From contig WJXW01000003.1 of assembly GCA_015832175.1 (NCBI GenBank), positions 2,604,001-2,668,000 on the forward strand: 64,000 nucleotides of DNA. The letters run 5' to 3'. The notes beneath the pieces are model-generated. The model was not told where the DNA came from. It was given only the letters and a program-made list of their open reading frames with translations, and did not search any database. This DNA is from Paraphaeosphaeria minitans. Lineage: Eukaryota; Ascomycota; Dothideomycetes; Pleosporales; Didymosphaeriaceae. Position numbers and translations under genes: made by a program. Within the stretch, counting starts at the first letter, position 1. Every line of letters starts with the position of its first letter. Shown piece after piece: positions 46,781 to 56,639 of the stretch.

Positions 46781-48739
46781 TTACGAATACTCCTCTTCAT
46801 CAAAATCATCAAAAATCCAATGCTCAGTTAAGTTCGTTCGTTCCTCCTCGGACTCAGCTGCCTCGAGTGCATCAGCCTTCAGCTTGATTGCACGTTGTTT
46901 CGTCCTTTCGTAGTGCCCTTTGGGCACCCATCCTTCCGGGCCGACGCCAATAACATCTCTACAAGCCTTCAGCTGCTCATCTGCTTCCAGTTGAGCAGCA
47001 TTGAGACGCCTGCACTTGGTCATTTCGTCTTTTGTGAATGAAATTGGGCAGGGAGCCTTCGTATCACCGCTTGCGCTAGGTTCTGGAGCCGCAATACGTG
47101 ACCAATTCTCCAATAAATGAATGAGGTCAGCCTTGAGGGTGACGTTATCGCCTTCCCAGGGGCAACTCGCGTGATCGAAGAGTTTGCGTCTTAATATGCT
47201 GAAGTCGTAGGCCAGGGCATCGTAGTGCGTCGGATTTAGCTTTGCAGTCATTGCAATGTAGAAGTAGTGAAGTTGACGCCTGCGCAGGATCACGACCTGC
47301 TCAAACTGCTCGTTATCGTCCAGTTCGTCGAAATTGGCTGGCAATTCTGGATTTGTGAGCGACTCGGAGATGCTATCGCCGTAGTTCTGGAGACTGTTCG
47401 GTATGCCACACTGTAAAAAGAGTGGGAGTATTGCGCAGTGTTGCCAGTCGATTAGACCAGTAATTTCAAGCTTATCAGAGACAAACACATTATTTGGTTG
47501 AAGGTCAGGATGCCTGAAAGTCGGACGAGTAAGACTTTCGTTATTTTGCGGAATAAGATAAGGTGCAATCCTCAGGTATTTGTCCAAACTGTTAAGATGA
47601 TCTAAGGGTAGCTGCTTTCGATAATTGTAGATCTCTCGCCGCAGACGTTGGAAGGGGTGAAGCGGTTGGCCAAACTTCGTCAAATATGCAATTTCCTTCT
47701 TGGCTCCGGCAATAAGTGCCGCGGCTGGATCTGTATCTTCTCATCAATCAGTTGGGTTTCCTGGTGGAAAATCGAACAGCTGAAACGTACGTGGTCCACG
47801 ATCGATTTCGATTTCGCTCCGTCGTCCATGCCACAAGTCGAGTCTCGTATCAGGGCCAATGCAAAAGTCATTATCGCGTGTAGAGTTGGCGATAGGAACT
47901 TTCACTTGACGGAAGGCAGCTTGCAAATCCTTGGTGTAATACAGGCTACCGCACGCTGGAAACTCTAAAGCAAACAATCGAGACTCTAGCTCCACAAGCT
48001 TTGTGACAACGGTGATTCTAGCCTTTTCAGACAGATCAAACCATATGTCACCCAAGTTTGTTCCCCGGACGAGCTCCATGAACATGTATTCGGTGCCAGC
48101 GGCATTCTCCGCCGTAGTCGAGTAACTGTAGATGTGGGGAACAGGCACGTTGTGCGAACGGAGAAAGTCCATCGTTGCGACTTCGCTAGCTACGACTAGG
48201 TGTTTTGGCTCTGTGATTGGATAAGGGATGCGTCCAACGAACTGGAAGCCGTCGCGCATCGTAATTAGGAAAGTTCGATTGAACCCCCCTTCAGCCAACT
48301 TTCGAAAAGAAGCTATATCTTCTACGTTCTGATTGACAGCGGCGGCCGCGAAACGCTTAAGCTCTGATACATTGAAAATACGTCTTCGTTCAGAGTGCTT
48401 AAAGGCGTCGTTCCAACTTCAGTCCACAGTCAGTAATGAGCGTTGGTTTTAATAAAAAAGGTTGACAAACATCCATCGCCCCGATGTGTATTCAAATAGC
48501 TCAGCATCTTCTTCCATTGAGAAGTGAGCCAGAGAACGAGTCGAGTTTGAGCGAAAATTCCTGATTCTCGGGAAGTGTACCGTGCTTGGGAAAACACGAC
48601 AGAAGGAAGCTTTGATCAGACGACCATCAAATTTTCGAAGAAACACCATAACACTACCGCGCAGTGAAGTGGCGTAGCAAGAGAAGGTATTCAGCCGTTG
48701 CAGCAGATCTGACGGAAACGCTCGGGTCACTCTTGGCAT
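46781..48739 (-). CDS. Aminoglycoside phosphotransferase-family protein, AIM9-like, three exons, 614 aa
   Basis: Exons 48471-48739, 47791-48416 and 46781-47730 join in one frame (1,845 nt). The splice model rests on good sites and on restoring the family's continuous sequence. The protein has an Arg/Ser-rich, acid-poor N-terminus of about 74 residues that looks like a mitochondrial presequence, then EDAELFEYTSGRW and LAEGGFNRTFL (N-lobe). The C-lobe catalytic loop HPDLQPNN is at about 372-379 (catalytic Asp about 374), and LIDWQH (metal-binding Asp about 393) replaces the kinase DFG. This is a kinase-fold phosphotransferase; the substrate is unknown. In fungi the closest named relative by motif is yeast AIM9, a mitochondrial protein of similar length. 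No in-frame stop and no RIP signature, so probably functional. A second Met at residue 75 could give a non-mitochondrial form. Confidence 0.85.
47731..47790 (-). other. Intron 2 of the phosphotransferase gene (60 bp)
   Basis: Donor GTACGT, branch-site-like ACTGAT, acceptor ACAG. Length is divisible by three and includes two in-frame TGA stops, so retention would truncate the protein just before the C-lobe. Removing it restores RGPH-PAAALIAGAKKEIAYL, the family pattern. Confidence 0.85.
48417..48470 (-). other. Intron 1 of the phosphotransferase gene (54 bp)
   Basis: Donor GTTTGT, branch-like TTACTGAC, acceptor GAAG. Splicing joins EYTSGRW to WNDAFKHSERR, again the family pattern. Confidence 0.8.
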
Positions 48740-49147
48740 GCACTAACTTTGCCGGCTCCCCGAATTAGCGTCGGCGCGTAGCCCATCACATCCCTATCTC
48801 ATAGATTCGGGGTGAAACGGGACCGATGGTGCGGATTGGACGTTCCCGAGAAAGCTGTGCCGCATTGGAAGTGGGAGAACAGGATACACACCAATCGAAA
48901 GAACAGCTTGAATTGACATGTCTAGGCAACAGCGCGTCCAAACTGCGCAGAATTACCACACATCCTTTTGCCTGTCCCTCTGTGGCTATCTCTACTTAAG
49001 CCGTCTAGTCTCGTTATATGTATGGCCCCAGACCCACTGCAAACCTCTGTCAAATCGAATCTACCCTCTATAATTACTTAGACGTTGTTGGCTTCTGCTG
49101 CTCCTGTTTTGAATGTAAGATCATGCTCTATACCCACGAAGTGAGAT
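48740..49147. promoter_or_regulatory. Shared intergenic region of two divergent genes
   Basis: 408 bp between the start codons of the phosphotransferase gene (minus) and the 126-aa gene (plus). It is unmutated and GC-balanced. A pyrimidine-rich stretch (CCTGTCCCTCTGTGGC, about 48970-48990) lies upstream of the plus gene. No clear TATA box was seen for either gene. It may be bidirectional. Confidence 0.45.
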
Positions 49148-49528
49148 ATGTCTAACATTCCAATTGCAGCCTTGAACACAATGAAGAAGTCAATCAGTTC
49201 TGCTGTCAACAAGGCTAGTGACGGCAATGCTTGGAAGAAGTTCACCGATGTGACTGTTGGGAGAGGCAAAACTGTTTATCCTAAGAGCTCAGCGGATCAA
49301 GAACGGGTTGGTGTCCGCTGGGACTATGATGGAGAAGTTACGCGCGCAGACGGCGTATACAACAAGTTTCAGATGCAGCCTAACGCTGGGAAGGTTCCAT
49401 CTTCCATCAGACAATGGAGAGACGAACATGGGGGTACTCATTCCGTAATGGCCAGCGCATTTGTGAAGAAGGGTGGGTCGAAAGATGATGTCAAGAAAGG
49501 ATTAGAGAAGGCGGCCAAGTCGGTCTAA
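49148..49528 (+). CDS. Orphan small protein, 126 aa, intact
   Basis: Starts MSNIPIAALNTMKKSISSAV and ends KKGLEKAAKSV. Single exon, ATG with a purine at -3 (GATATG context). No signal peptide, no transmembrane segment and no cysteine, so it is not a typical secreted effector. It is basic and Lys-rich at both ends; the middle has a compact Trp/Gly part (VGVRWDYDGEVTRADGVY...SIRQWRDEHGG). Codon use and lack of RIP match the phosphotransferase gene. The family is unknown to me. The frame runs cleanly over 127 codons in a region where other frames are short, so it is probably real. A second in-frame Met (residue 12) is an alternative start. Confidence 0.65.
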   Translation: MSNIPIAALNTMKKSISSAVNKASDGNAWKKFTDVTVGRGKTVYPKSSADQERVGVRWDYDGEVTRADGVYNKFQMQPNAGKVPSSIRQWRDEHGGTHSVMASAFVKKGGSKDDVKKGLEKAAKSV

Positions 49529-50069
49529 TGCTACATCCTTTGGAATGTCCTCTCATAGATATCAAGCGACACTATGCCTGCTCTCAATAGTTATATCGAG
49601 ATCTGCCTTTTGCGTGTTTGCGTCCCTCGGTGTATACATCGCTGATCTGGATTCAATGAATGAAGTGCCTCACCCTCACCTGAGGAAAAGCAGCGCGCTC
49701 TTATCGTTGCAAATGCACTCCACGACTCTGCGCCAAAGCGACGAAATCCCCCCAATAACCCACCAACCGCCCCCCCGCACCTTCAAGTCATGTGAGAAAT
49801 TGCTATGTTCGCTATTACCGCTGAGGGAACTGAGGTTTCGCAGGGGCTCATTCTGGGTTTCCTTCAGCGCAAGATACATCGATAGGCTCAGATTTCCCCA
49901 CATCCTTGCTCTAAGCGAGCGGAGGGAGTGCTATGTTAGGAAGAGGCATGGCGCGCCGGCAGGAAGCCAGCCCAAAATTCGGCCGTGTCTGACGCTGACA
50001 TGACTTCATAGCTGGGGTTAGTCCGGCATGACACCACAATGCCGTGGCCGGGGAACGACCTCGCCATAG
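49529..50069. other. Right part of the gene island, no confident gene
   Basis: Unmutated DNA. An open frame of 152 codons exists on the plus strand and a shorter one on the minus, but both lack family features and have coding-poor composition. Likely the 3' region of the 126-aa gene plus intergenic DNA. Confidence 0.5.
50024..50066. other. Two adjacent hairpins at the island edge
   Basis: CGGCAT/ATGCCG (stem 6, loop 9) is followed directly by TGGC...GCCA with an inner GG/CC pair. They lie within a few bases of the right border with RIP-affected gypsy DNA. Possibly a fragment of a small repeat or tRNA-like element; not identified. Confidence 0.3.
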
Positions 50070-50640
50070 CAGGTAAAAGAAGCTATTAATATGGTAGAAA
50101 GTATAAAAGAATATACTAACAACACTAAGAAAACCTTAAGAAGGCTTAAAAGTAATTTATTTTATACTAAAACCAAGAATAAAAAATAGCACCTTTGCTA
50201 AAAGAGCGGGATAAATTATATTTACTCATAAATAACCTTTTAATCTAAAAAAAAAAAAAAACTAGACTACGTTAAGGTTAGACTATTTTATAATTTTAAG
50301 TAAATATTACTAGTGAACTGTAAGTTACAACTACCACTAGACGCGAAAATACACCTAGTATTTTACGTAGTACTACTAGAACTAGTAGACCCAAATACAC
50401 TAGTTAAAACCATGTTCTATTATAAACTAAAGGAAGAAAGCAAATTTAAAAGTTAAAGTAATTCTAGAATATAATTAGTAAGATAAGACGTACCTTAATA
50501 AATAGAAAAGTTACCTACATAGTAAGTATACTTAGGAACTAGAAAAATATCTAGGGTATTATTAGTAAAAAATCTAAGAATTTTATTAATAACTAGTATA
50601 ATTGAGGTATATTACTACCTAGAATAAAAATTAAGGTGTT
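50070..50640 (+). pseudogene. Gypsy-A fragment: integrase C-terminus and chromodomain
   Basis: Begins abruptly at the island border and is colinear with A2 41340-41880, including the end of integrase and the chromodomain region (about 50440-50560). No LTR is attached. RIP-decayed. Confidence 0.7.
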
Positions 50641-51145
50641 AACGCTATAGTAATTACTATATCTATTACTATCTATATTACCGCCAAGTATTTTATAGTC
50701 GCATTTGTCACTAGATAATCGATAGTTTCTACTATTATATCTCTACTATCTGTAGCTGTTTCTATAATAAGATATATTATTTTCTTGTCTGTATACTTCT
50801 TAGCGTAACACAATATTTTCTTATCCCATAATAACTATACTATTAATATAGATAACGCTTTTTTGTTCTGTTTAATATTTTTTTTTTACTTTTAATAAGT
50901 CGTGTCTAAGGATGTCTATCTTATATTTACACACAGTAAACCTAAATAGATATATTTATAATACTTTAATCTAGATCTAGGTATAAGGTAATAAATAAAT
51001 TTTTTAAAACTTTAGTTAATATAAAAAAATTCTATAATAATATTAGCGTTACTAATTTCGTAATAAAGTTAATGTTTTGAAATAGTAGAGTTACTAGGTA
51101 TAATACTCACAGATATAGTTATAGTAAGTAGAATTAGTAGGATAG
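50641..51145. other. AT-rich unclassified repeat DNA
   Basis: Very AT-rich, with runs of T and A. No frame, TIR or LTR recognised. It is the target of solo LTR D1. Confidence 0.5.
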
Positions 51146-51360
51146 TATAACGGGTAGATCACGATATTATTATAGTGTTATAGTATCTAGCGCCAAGGAC
51201 TTATAGAGGGCCTGTGCGCTAAGCGAGCTAGCTGCGTAAAGCCTACACTACGCCCCAACTCTATACAAGATAAGTATTATTCTATTAATGCTATTAAGTT
51301 ATCCTTTTACTATCCTTCCTAGTGTGAAGTAAGTACTATTACCTATAACTAGACTTCACA
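51146..51360 (+). mobile_element. Solo LTR D1 (215 bp)
   Basis: TATAACGGGTAG (RIP of TGTAACGGG) to AGACTTCACA, with a perfect GATAG duplication (51141-51145 and 51361-51365). The same LTR opens the D element at 56372. Confidence 0.88.
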
Positions 51361-51677
51361 GATAGCTTATGTAAGAACACTAACACCTAGACATATAATT
51401 TAAGAATAAATACTCAAAAGGAGAAAAATAATATTAGAATCTAAAACTCTAATAACAGCTTACTACTAGTTTTATACTTAGAAGGGCGCATAGTAGAGAT
51501 CTAATATGGAATATATTTTAACTAGCTTCTAAATAAAGGAAATATATAATTACTTTTTATAGAGTGATAAGGTGTTCTCTTTAGAGTGCTGCCTATATAG
51601 TAGGATCCGTATAGTATATATAAATGTAAAGATAGACTCTTTATACTTATTTTAAACTATGAAATCTAAGAGGGTAG
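51361..51677. other. Unclassified RIP-affected DNA with an LTR-A stub
   Basis: Continues the target of D1. At 51662-51674 a short piece (AAATCTAAGAGGG) equals the terminal end of a gypsy-A LTR, cut off by LTR G sequence. No gene. Confidence 0.45.
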
Positions 51678-51773
51678 TGTAAAGAAGAGGTAGAGGCTAG
51701 AGGATAAAGGGTAATCTTCTAGACCTTCTAGTATCTTTTCTTCCCTAGTACTAGTTACCTAGAATAAACTTTT
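51678..51773 (-). repeat. LTR G fragment
   Basis: About 96 bp from TGTAAAGAAGAGG, colinear with 34255-34350, then homology stops and gypsy pol sequence begins. Confidence 0.7.
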
Positions 51774-52793
51774 AGTAAAAGTTAGTAAAGCCTAAGAATC
51801 TTTTTACGTCCTTTACTAAAGTAGGCGCCTTCTAGTCCTAAATAGCGCTAACCTTTATTAGGTCTATACTACTGCCCTTATTAATCTTAATAATAAAGCC
51901 TAAGTACTTAGTTTTCTATACACCGAACTCTAATTTCCCTATATCTAGGTGTAGGCCTACTACGCCTAGTTTCTTAATTATTATACGCACTTTCTACCTA
52001 TAGACCTTTTCTATTCTATAAGAAAAGATAGGGACGTTATTAATATATATAGAGTAGAAGTTATTAAGGTGTTCTTATAATACCTAGTTAATATATCTCG
52101 AGAAGGTGCTTAGTGCGTCGGCTAGCCTCAAGGGTACTATAAGCTACTTCTATAGTCTAAAATATATAAGAAGCCTGTTTTCTATTCTTCTCCTTTTACT
52201 ATTTAAAGTTTATAAAAGGCCTAAATAACGTTTAGCGTTATATACTATTTTGCCTTCAATAGAAGGTATAGCGTCTCGCTAATTAGTAATAGTAGATAGT
52301 AATTCTTCTCTAATAGTGTATTAAGGGCTCTATAATTGACGTAGAAGTATAGGCCTCCTCTAAGTTTTTTTATAAATAAGACTAGGGCTACTGCGCTTGA
52401 TTTACTACCCTAGGTAAATTTTTAGTTAAAGTACGTAGTTAGTTCTTTTCTTAGAACTAGAAGTTCGTTCTATAATATATTATAAAGTGGGCTATAGGGT
52501 ATCTCTAGGTTATTGCTATCTTTCTTAATAAGTAGCATTACGTGGTCTACTCTTAGCCTATAAAATAGAGGTAGCTTGTCTACTTCCTCTCTACTCAAAA
52601 CGGGCTAGAGGTTTTCAAACGCCTCTACAAGTGCTAGTTTTAGGTCTAGGTTTAGTTTCTTAGTAAGGGCTTTCTAGATATTATGTAGGGAGGTAGTAAA
52701 GACCTATATACTATTTTTCTCCCTTTTATTCCTATACTTTAGGGCTAGAAAAGCGGCTATAATAACTCTCCTAGATTTATTCATGTAAGGAAT
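51774..52793 (-). pseudogene. Gyp-G reverse transcriptase region (minus strand)
   Basis: The minus-strand frame gives a gypsy RT distinct from family A: a block matching the usual VPFGLANAPSTFQ (RLADALSTF about 52095-52125), YINNVPIFS for the YxDD-VLIF box (about 52030-52060), then KLEFGV, KYLGFIIKINKG and VKRFLGFTNFY (about 51780-51960). The N-terminal RT and protease side runs to about 52790. The LTR piece on its left and the LTR on its right are in opposite orientations, so this is a rearranged remnant. Confidence 0.7.
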
Positions 52794-53218
52794 AGGTGAC
52801 CTTTAAAGGTTCCTAGAGTTACCTTTCTATATTCTAGAAGTTTCTATAATAACGTTATAATAACGTTATAGCCCTATGAATACTAGGTAAGGTTATAGTT
52901 AACGTTATAGGTGACGTTATAAGGTAACGTTATAGGTAACGTTATAAGGTAACGTTATAGGTGACGTTATAGGTAACGCTATAGGTGACGTTATAAATAG
53001 TAGAGAATTACAAAGTAGAGTACTCTAGAATCTATACTATATGTATATAAGGAGGATTACCTTCTACGTGTACTCTCTATTCTAGATAGCAATTCTAAGC
53101 CTATACCTAAGGTTTTATTACTCTACTTAACTACGTTCGATCTGCCCTCTATTACCCTAGTCTCTACTATTCTAGGTAACTAGTACTAGGGGAGCGAAGG
53201 TACTAGAAGGTCTAAAAG
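52794..53218 (+). repeat. LTR G2, truncated at its 3' end by Cop-B solo LTR
   Basis: TGTAAGGAATAGG start. About nine units of GGTRACGTTATA (52850-53000) form a RIP-altered version of the CRE-like array, and a TATATAAGG box lies near 53044. It lacks the last roughly 40 bp; Cop-B LTR sequence begins instead. Confidence 0.75.
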
Positions 53219-53456
53219 TGTCTATACAGTGGATCGTACAAGTAGCACTAAGTGAAGTGGGGCCCTGCCTGCCTATAGGGGCCCGCACAATGGCCCACTG
53301 CTTAGGGCAGCGCTAAGAGGCAAAGACTTTATAAGGTCCTTAGTGCCCCTTCGTACGATAGACTAGACGTAATTAATTAAACCTACTTCTCACCCTTTGC
53401 ATAATAGTATACTATTAACCCTTAAATGCTTAATTGCAGATTAAGCTAAACCTATA
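53219..53456 (+). repeat. Cop-B solo LTR (238 bp)
   Basis: TGTCTATACAG to AAACCTATA. It is only lightly mutated (GGCCCTGCCTGCC, TGGCCCACTGC kept). No matching target duplication was found (AAAAG against TAGAT), so one flank may have been lost. Confidence 0.8.
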
Positions 53457-53715
53457 TAGATTTAGTATATAACTATACTTAGCGAAATAGAGTGCTATAT
53501 ATTAGCTAGCTATTAGTTTTAGACTTACTAAAAGGTAATAGGTAAAAAGAGGTTACTAAAGCGTTTAAGAAATAGTAGGTGCAAAAAACTACGCATAGAG
53601 TAGCAAAATGTAAAATGGTTTTACTAGTTATTAGTCTTAGTATTAGGTAATTTTTACAGGCAAAGAGCTAGCTAATAATTAAAAAGCAGAGAGTGTTTAT
53701 ACTGTATATTTAGCA
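53457..53715. other. Short unclassified stretch left of Rep-1 copy 2
   Basis: A plus-strand frame rich in Lys/Arg (KKLRIE-x-QNVKWF) can be read but is too short to assign. It may be the 5' part of the Rep-1 unit that is absent at 3.2 kb. Confidence 0.35.
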
Positions 53716-54738
53716 CAAATAAGAGTAAATATTATACTGCTATTTATGTGCTATTGTCTATATAGTCCTAAAGAATAGGCAAGATAACATTACCCTTAAG
53801 AATATTATACTAATCTGCCTTATAAAAACGCTATTCTACCTATTCCTAAAGCTTATAAACCTTATGGGCAAGAACTTCCTCCTAATCTAGATTATCTATA
53901 TACTATAGAAACTATTAATGCCATCTAACAATAATTAAATAGTATTAAATAAATATAAGCTACTAGGACCTTAACGCTAGAGGGAGTAAAGTACTATCTT
54001 CTACTATCTTAGTATTTATTTATATAGGCACAGTAATTAAGTGCTAAAGTGGGAGATTTAATAGTATATATAAAGCCAGTTTAAATGCGTTAGGCGAGGT
54101 AAAGATAGGTAGGAGAGATACTTAGAGATCTCTATATAGTATTAGTACTATAAAGCGACGCAATTTATAGATACTAATCTTATTCTTATAAACATAGTAG
54201 CTATGTCTTTACTTATAAGCAATTTTGTATTGTGTATAATAGGTGCCTTAGTGCTAGGGGGGGTATTACTGTATTAAACTATTGTAATAGTGTTTATAAG
54301 TGTTATAGAGGCATTATCTGTGTTACTAGTAATAGATAAGGAAGACAATAATAATAAAAATAGGATGTAAGCTATAAGTGGTAGTAAAAAAGGCAGCATT
54401 GTTAAAGTAGAGGTATAATTTGTTAAAAGTAGTAGGAAGGGAAGGGTGGCAGAGTTTTCTTAGTACTAGATAGTAATAGTTAAGCCTATCTATATATGCA
54501 AAAGAAAGGGGGCTGCGTAGTAGTGTAATTAGGTGTATCTATTTTAAAATTAGTAAAACATTATTTTATTAGGTTTTAGGAGCTAATTAGCGCTTATAAA
54601 AGTAGGCTTCTAGCCTAATTACAACGCCGTATTTCTATCCTAATTAAGCCCTAAGTTTTCTCTAGTATACAAAGTTCTACTATAAGAAGCTTATTCTTCT
54701 CTCCTCACTACGTTCGTCCTTTATTTTAAGTAATAATT
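53716..54738 (+). pseudogene. Rep-1 copy 2: decayed single-frame gene of unknown function
   Basis: Colinear with 3216-4235, with substitutions that are mostly transitions, and ending at the same TAAGTAATAAT. The same long plus-strand frame can be followed, again with TAA/TAG stops at different places from copy 1, as expected if RIP struck each copy separately. Unknown family. Its right neighbour is a gypsy-A LTR variant. Confidence 0.5.
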
Positions 54739-55024
54739 ATTTTATAAAGTAGCGTGTGCCGTAGTTAGTAATATATAACCTAATTAGTATAATTAGTGGT
54801 CTTAGCACACTAAGTAGACTAAGTAGACTATAGCACTAATTACTAAGCATAGTCTAATTATCTTAATTAGCGTTATTAGTTAGACTAATCACCTTAGTAT
54901 ATAGGAACACGAGAGTAGACTCTCTATACTCGTGTTTAACCTATTTATTAATCTATTATTTGGAATCTACTTAGGATATATTATTAACTTATTACACTTT
55001 ATAAAATACTATTATATTAATAAG
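54739..55024 (+). repeat. Gypsy-A LTR, variant U3, truncated both ends
   Basis: The U3 part (GTAGCGTGTGCCGTAG, repeated AAGTAGACT) matches the reverse of the A0 LTR at 32.36-32.65 kb. The R side (ACGAGAGTAGACTCTC...) matches all family A LTRs. It is cut by LTR G3 within AATAAG. Confidence 0.75.
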
Positions 55025-55446
55025 TGTAAGGAATAGGTAAACTTTTAAGGTTCCTAGAGTTACCTTTCTATTTACTTTAAGTATATTCTAGAAGCTTCTA
55101 TAATAACGCCATCATAACGTTATAGATAACCCTATAGATACTAATATAGATAACACTATAGGTGACGTTATAGATAACGTTATAGATAGTAGAGAATTAC
55201 TTAGTAGAATATTCTAGAAACTCTACTTTATGTATATAAGGAGAGTTCTCTTCTACTTATACTCTCTATCCTAGATAGCAATTCTAAGCCTATACCTAAG
55301 TTTTTATTGCTCTATTTACCTACGTTTAATCTATCCTCTATTACCCTAGTCTCTACTATTCTAGGTAACTAGTACTAGGGGAAAGAAAATACTAGAAGGT
55401 TCTAGAAGGTTACCCTTTATCCTCTAGCCTTTACCTCTTCTTTACA
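55025..55446 (+). repeat. LTR G3 (422 bp)
   Basis: TGTAAGGAATAGG to CTTCTTTACA, full length. It has an altered CRE-like array (55100-55190) and a TATATAAGG box near 55234. Flanks ATAAG and ATATT do not match. Confidence 0.8.
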
Positions 55447-55449
55447 ATA

Positions 55450-56345
55450 TTTACCTTAAGTAACTAGCGGCCGAAGCTTATATTACTAAAGAACCTTTAG
55501 CTACTACTATATCTAATTATACTTCTAATAGCGACGCTACCCCTAGTATAAAAAGGCGAGCTGGCGGTAAGTATACTACTATTATATATAACGTATATCT
55601 AAGTAAGCACGGTGTAGTTAAACACGCGCTACTATATATTATAGTGTAAGCGTAGTAAGGTCTAGGAGACTACGCTAGTAATATACTAATAATAGTAGTA
55701 GTAGTTTAGAGTATATTAGAAAGGCGTAGTATACTATTATAGTAAATAGTAGTGTAAGAAACTAGCCAAAGCCCTTAGCTACTAGTAGTATTATATTAGT
55801 ATATTAATTAAGTAGAGTAATTCGCTAATTAGGTTTATAATACTTAACTTATTATAGCTACATTAGCACTAGGGATAGGCGTTAACTTCCTAGGCATTCT
55901 ATACGTACTTAACGTTAGTATACTATAGAGTATAATCGACTTTGCGTAGGAGAGTGGGCGTAGCGGCTAAGTAAGTAAAAGGATTAACTTTATTATAATT
56001 ATAGAGACGGTTAAGGTACAAGCCACAATACGGCGAAGGAGCGATAACCTAGACGTTTAGGCCATAGGGACGTTCCTTATTAGTAATAGATATTGTTAAG
56101 GGCTAATAAGTAACTATCGAGATAGTAGGGCGGTTAAGTGTAGTAATATTAAATTTATAGCGTGTAATTAATATAGAGAAAGATGCGGTAAGTAGTATAA
56201 CTTATAGCAGAAAGCTAGTGTAGAGTAATAGAAGGTATAGGAAGGCTATATGGTGTGCTAGCTAGAGGGCAAGATTTAAATAGGCGAATAGTAGTTGTAT
56301 AAGGTAATATAGTGTATAGTATAGGCAAGCTTAGGGCTATCTAGA
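55450..56345 (+). pseudogene. RecQ-type (telomere-linked-like) helicase remnant
   Basis: The readable frame contains helicase motif V, IIATLALGIGVNFLGIL (55849-55900), and motif VI, SIIDFA-x-ESGRSG (55927-55970), the Q-E-S-G-R-x-G-R signature of SF2 RecQ helicases (first Gln converted to TAG). Both lie in the second RecA-like domain. An acidic/basic C-terminal part follows, with CN-type residues near 56140-56200. Such genes are common next to telomeres in fungi (telomere-linked helicases) and are also carried by some transposons. Stops are TAA/TAG. Only the C-terminal helicase half is present; the left border is LTR G3 and the right border LTR D2. Confidence 0.7.
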
Positions 56346-56371
56346 ATACTAGTAATAAAGAGTAGAGACGG

Positions 56372-56586
56372 TGTAACGGGTAGATTACGATATTGTTGTA
56401 GTGTTATGGTATCTAGCGCTAAGGCCTTATAGAGGACCTGTGCGCTAAGCGAGCTAGCTGTGTAAAACCTACACTACGCCCTAACTCTTTATAAGACAAG
56501 TATTATTCTATTAATATTACTAAGTTATCCTTTTACTGTTCTTCCTAGTGTAAAGTAAATACTATTGCCTATAACTAGACCTTACA
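56372..56586 (+). repeat. LTR D2, 5' LTR of element D (215 bp)
   Basis: TGTAACGGGTAG to AGACCTTACA. It is followed by a gag-like frame and not by a target copy, so it is taken as a 5' LTR; no 3' partner was found. Confidence 0.7.
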
Positions 56587-56639
56587 TAATAATACTTTAT
56601 CTATAACAGTCTAAGGATAGCTCCTAGAGTTATATAAGC

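Noticed and set aside
47684..47743. Phosphotransferase gene broken by two TGA stops
   Set aside because: The stops fall in a 60-bp intron with GTACGT donor, branch site and AG acceptor; removal restores the family sequence in frame.
47648..47968. Plus-strand frame opposite the phosphotransferase exons
   Set aside because: Antisense to a well supported spliced gene and crosses its intron.
49078..49269. Minus-strand 63-codon frame
   Set aside because: Antisense to the 5' part of the 126-aa gene, which has better start context and length.
49545..50003. 152-codon plus-strand frame in the island
   Set aside because: No domain, poor coding composition, many Ser/Arg/Leu; not excluded, but not supportable without transcripts.
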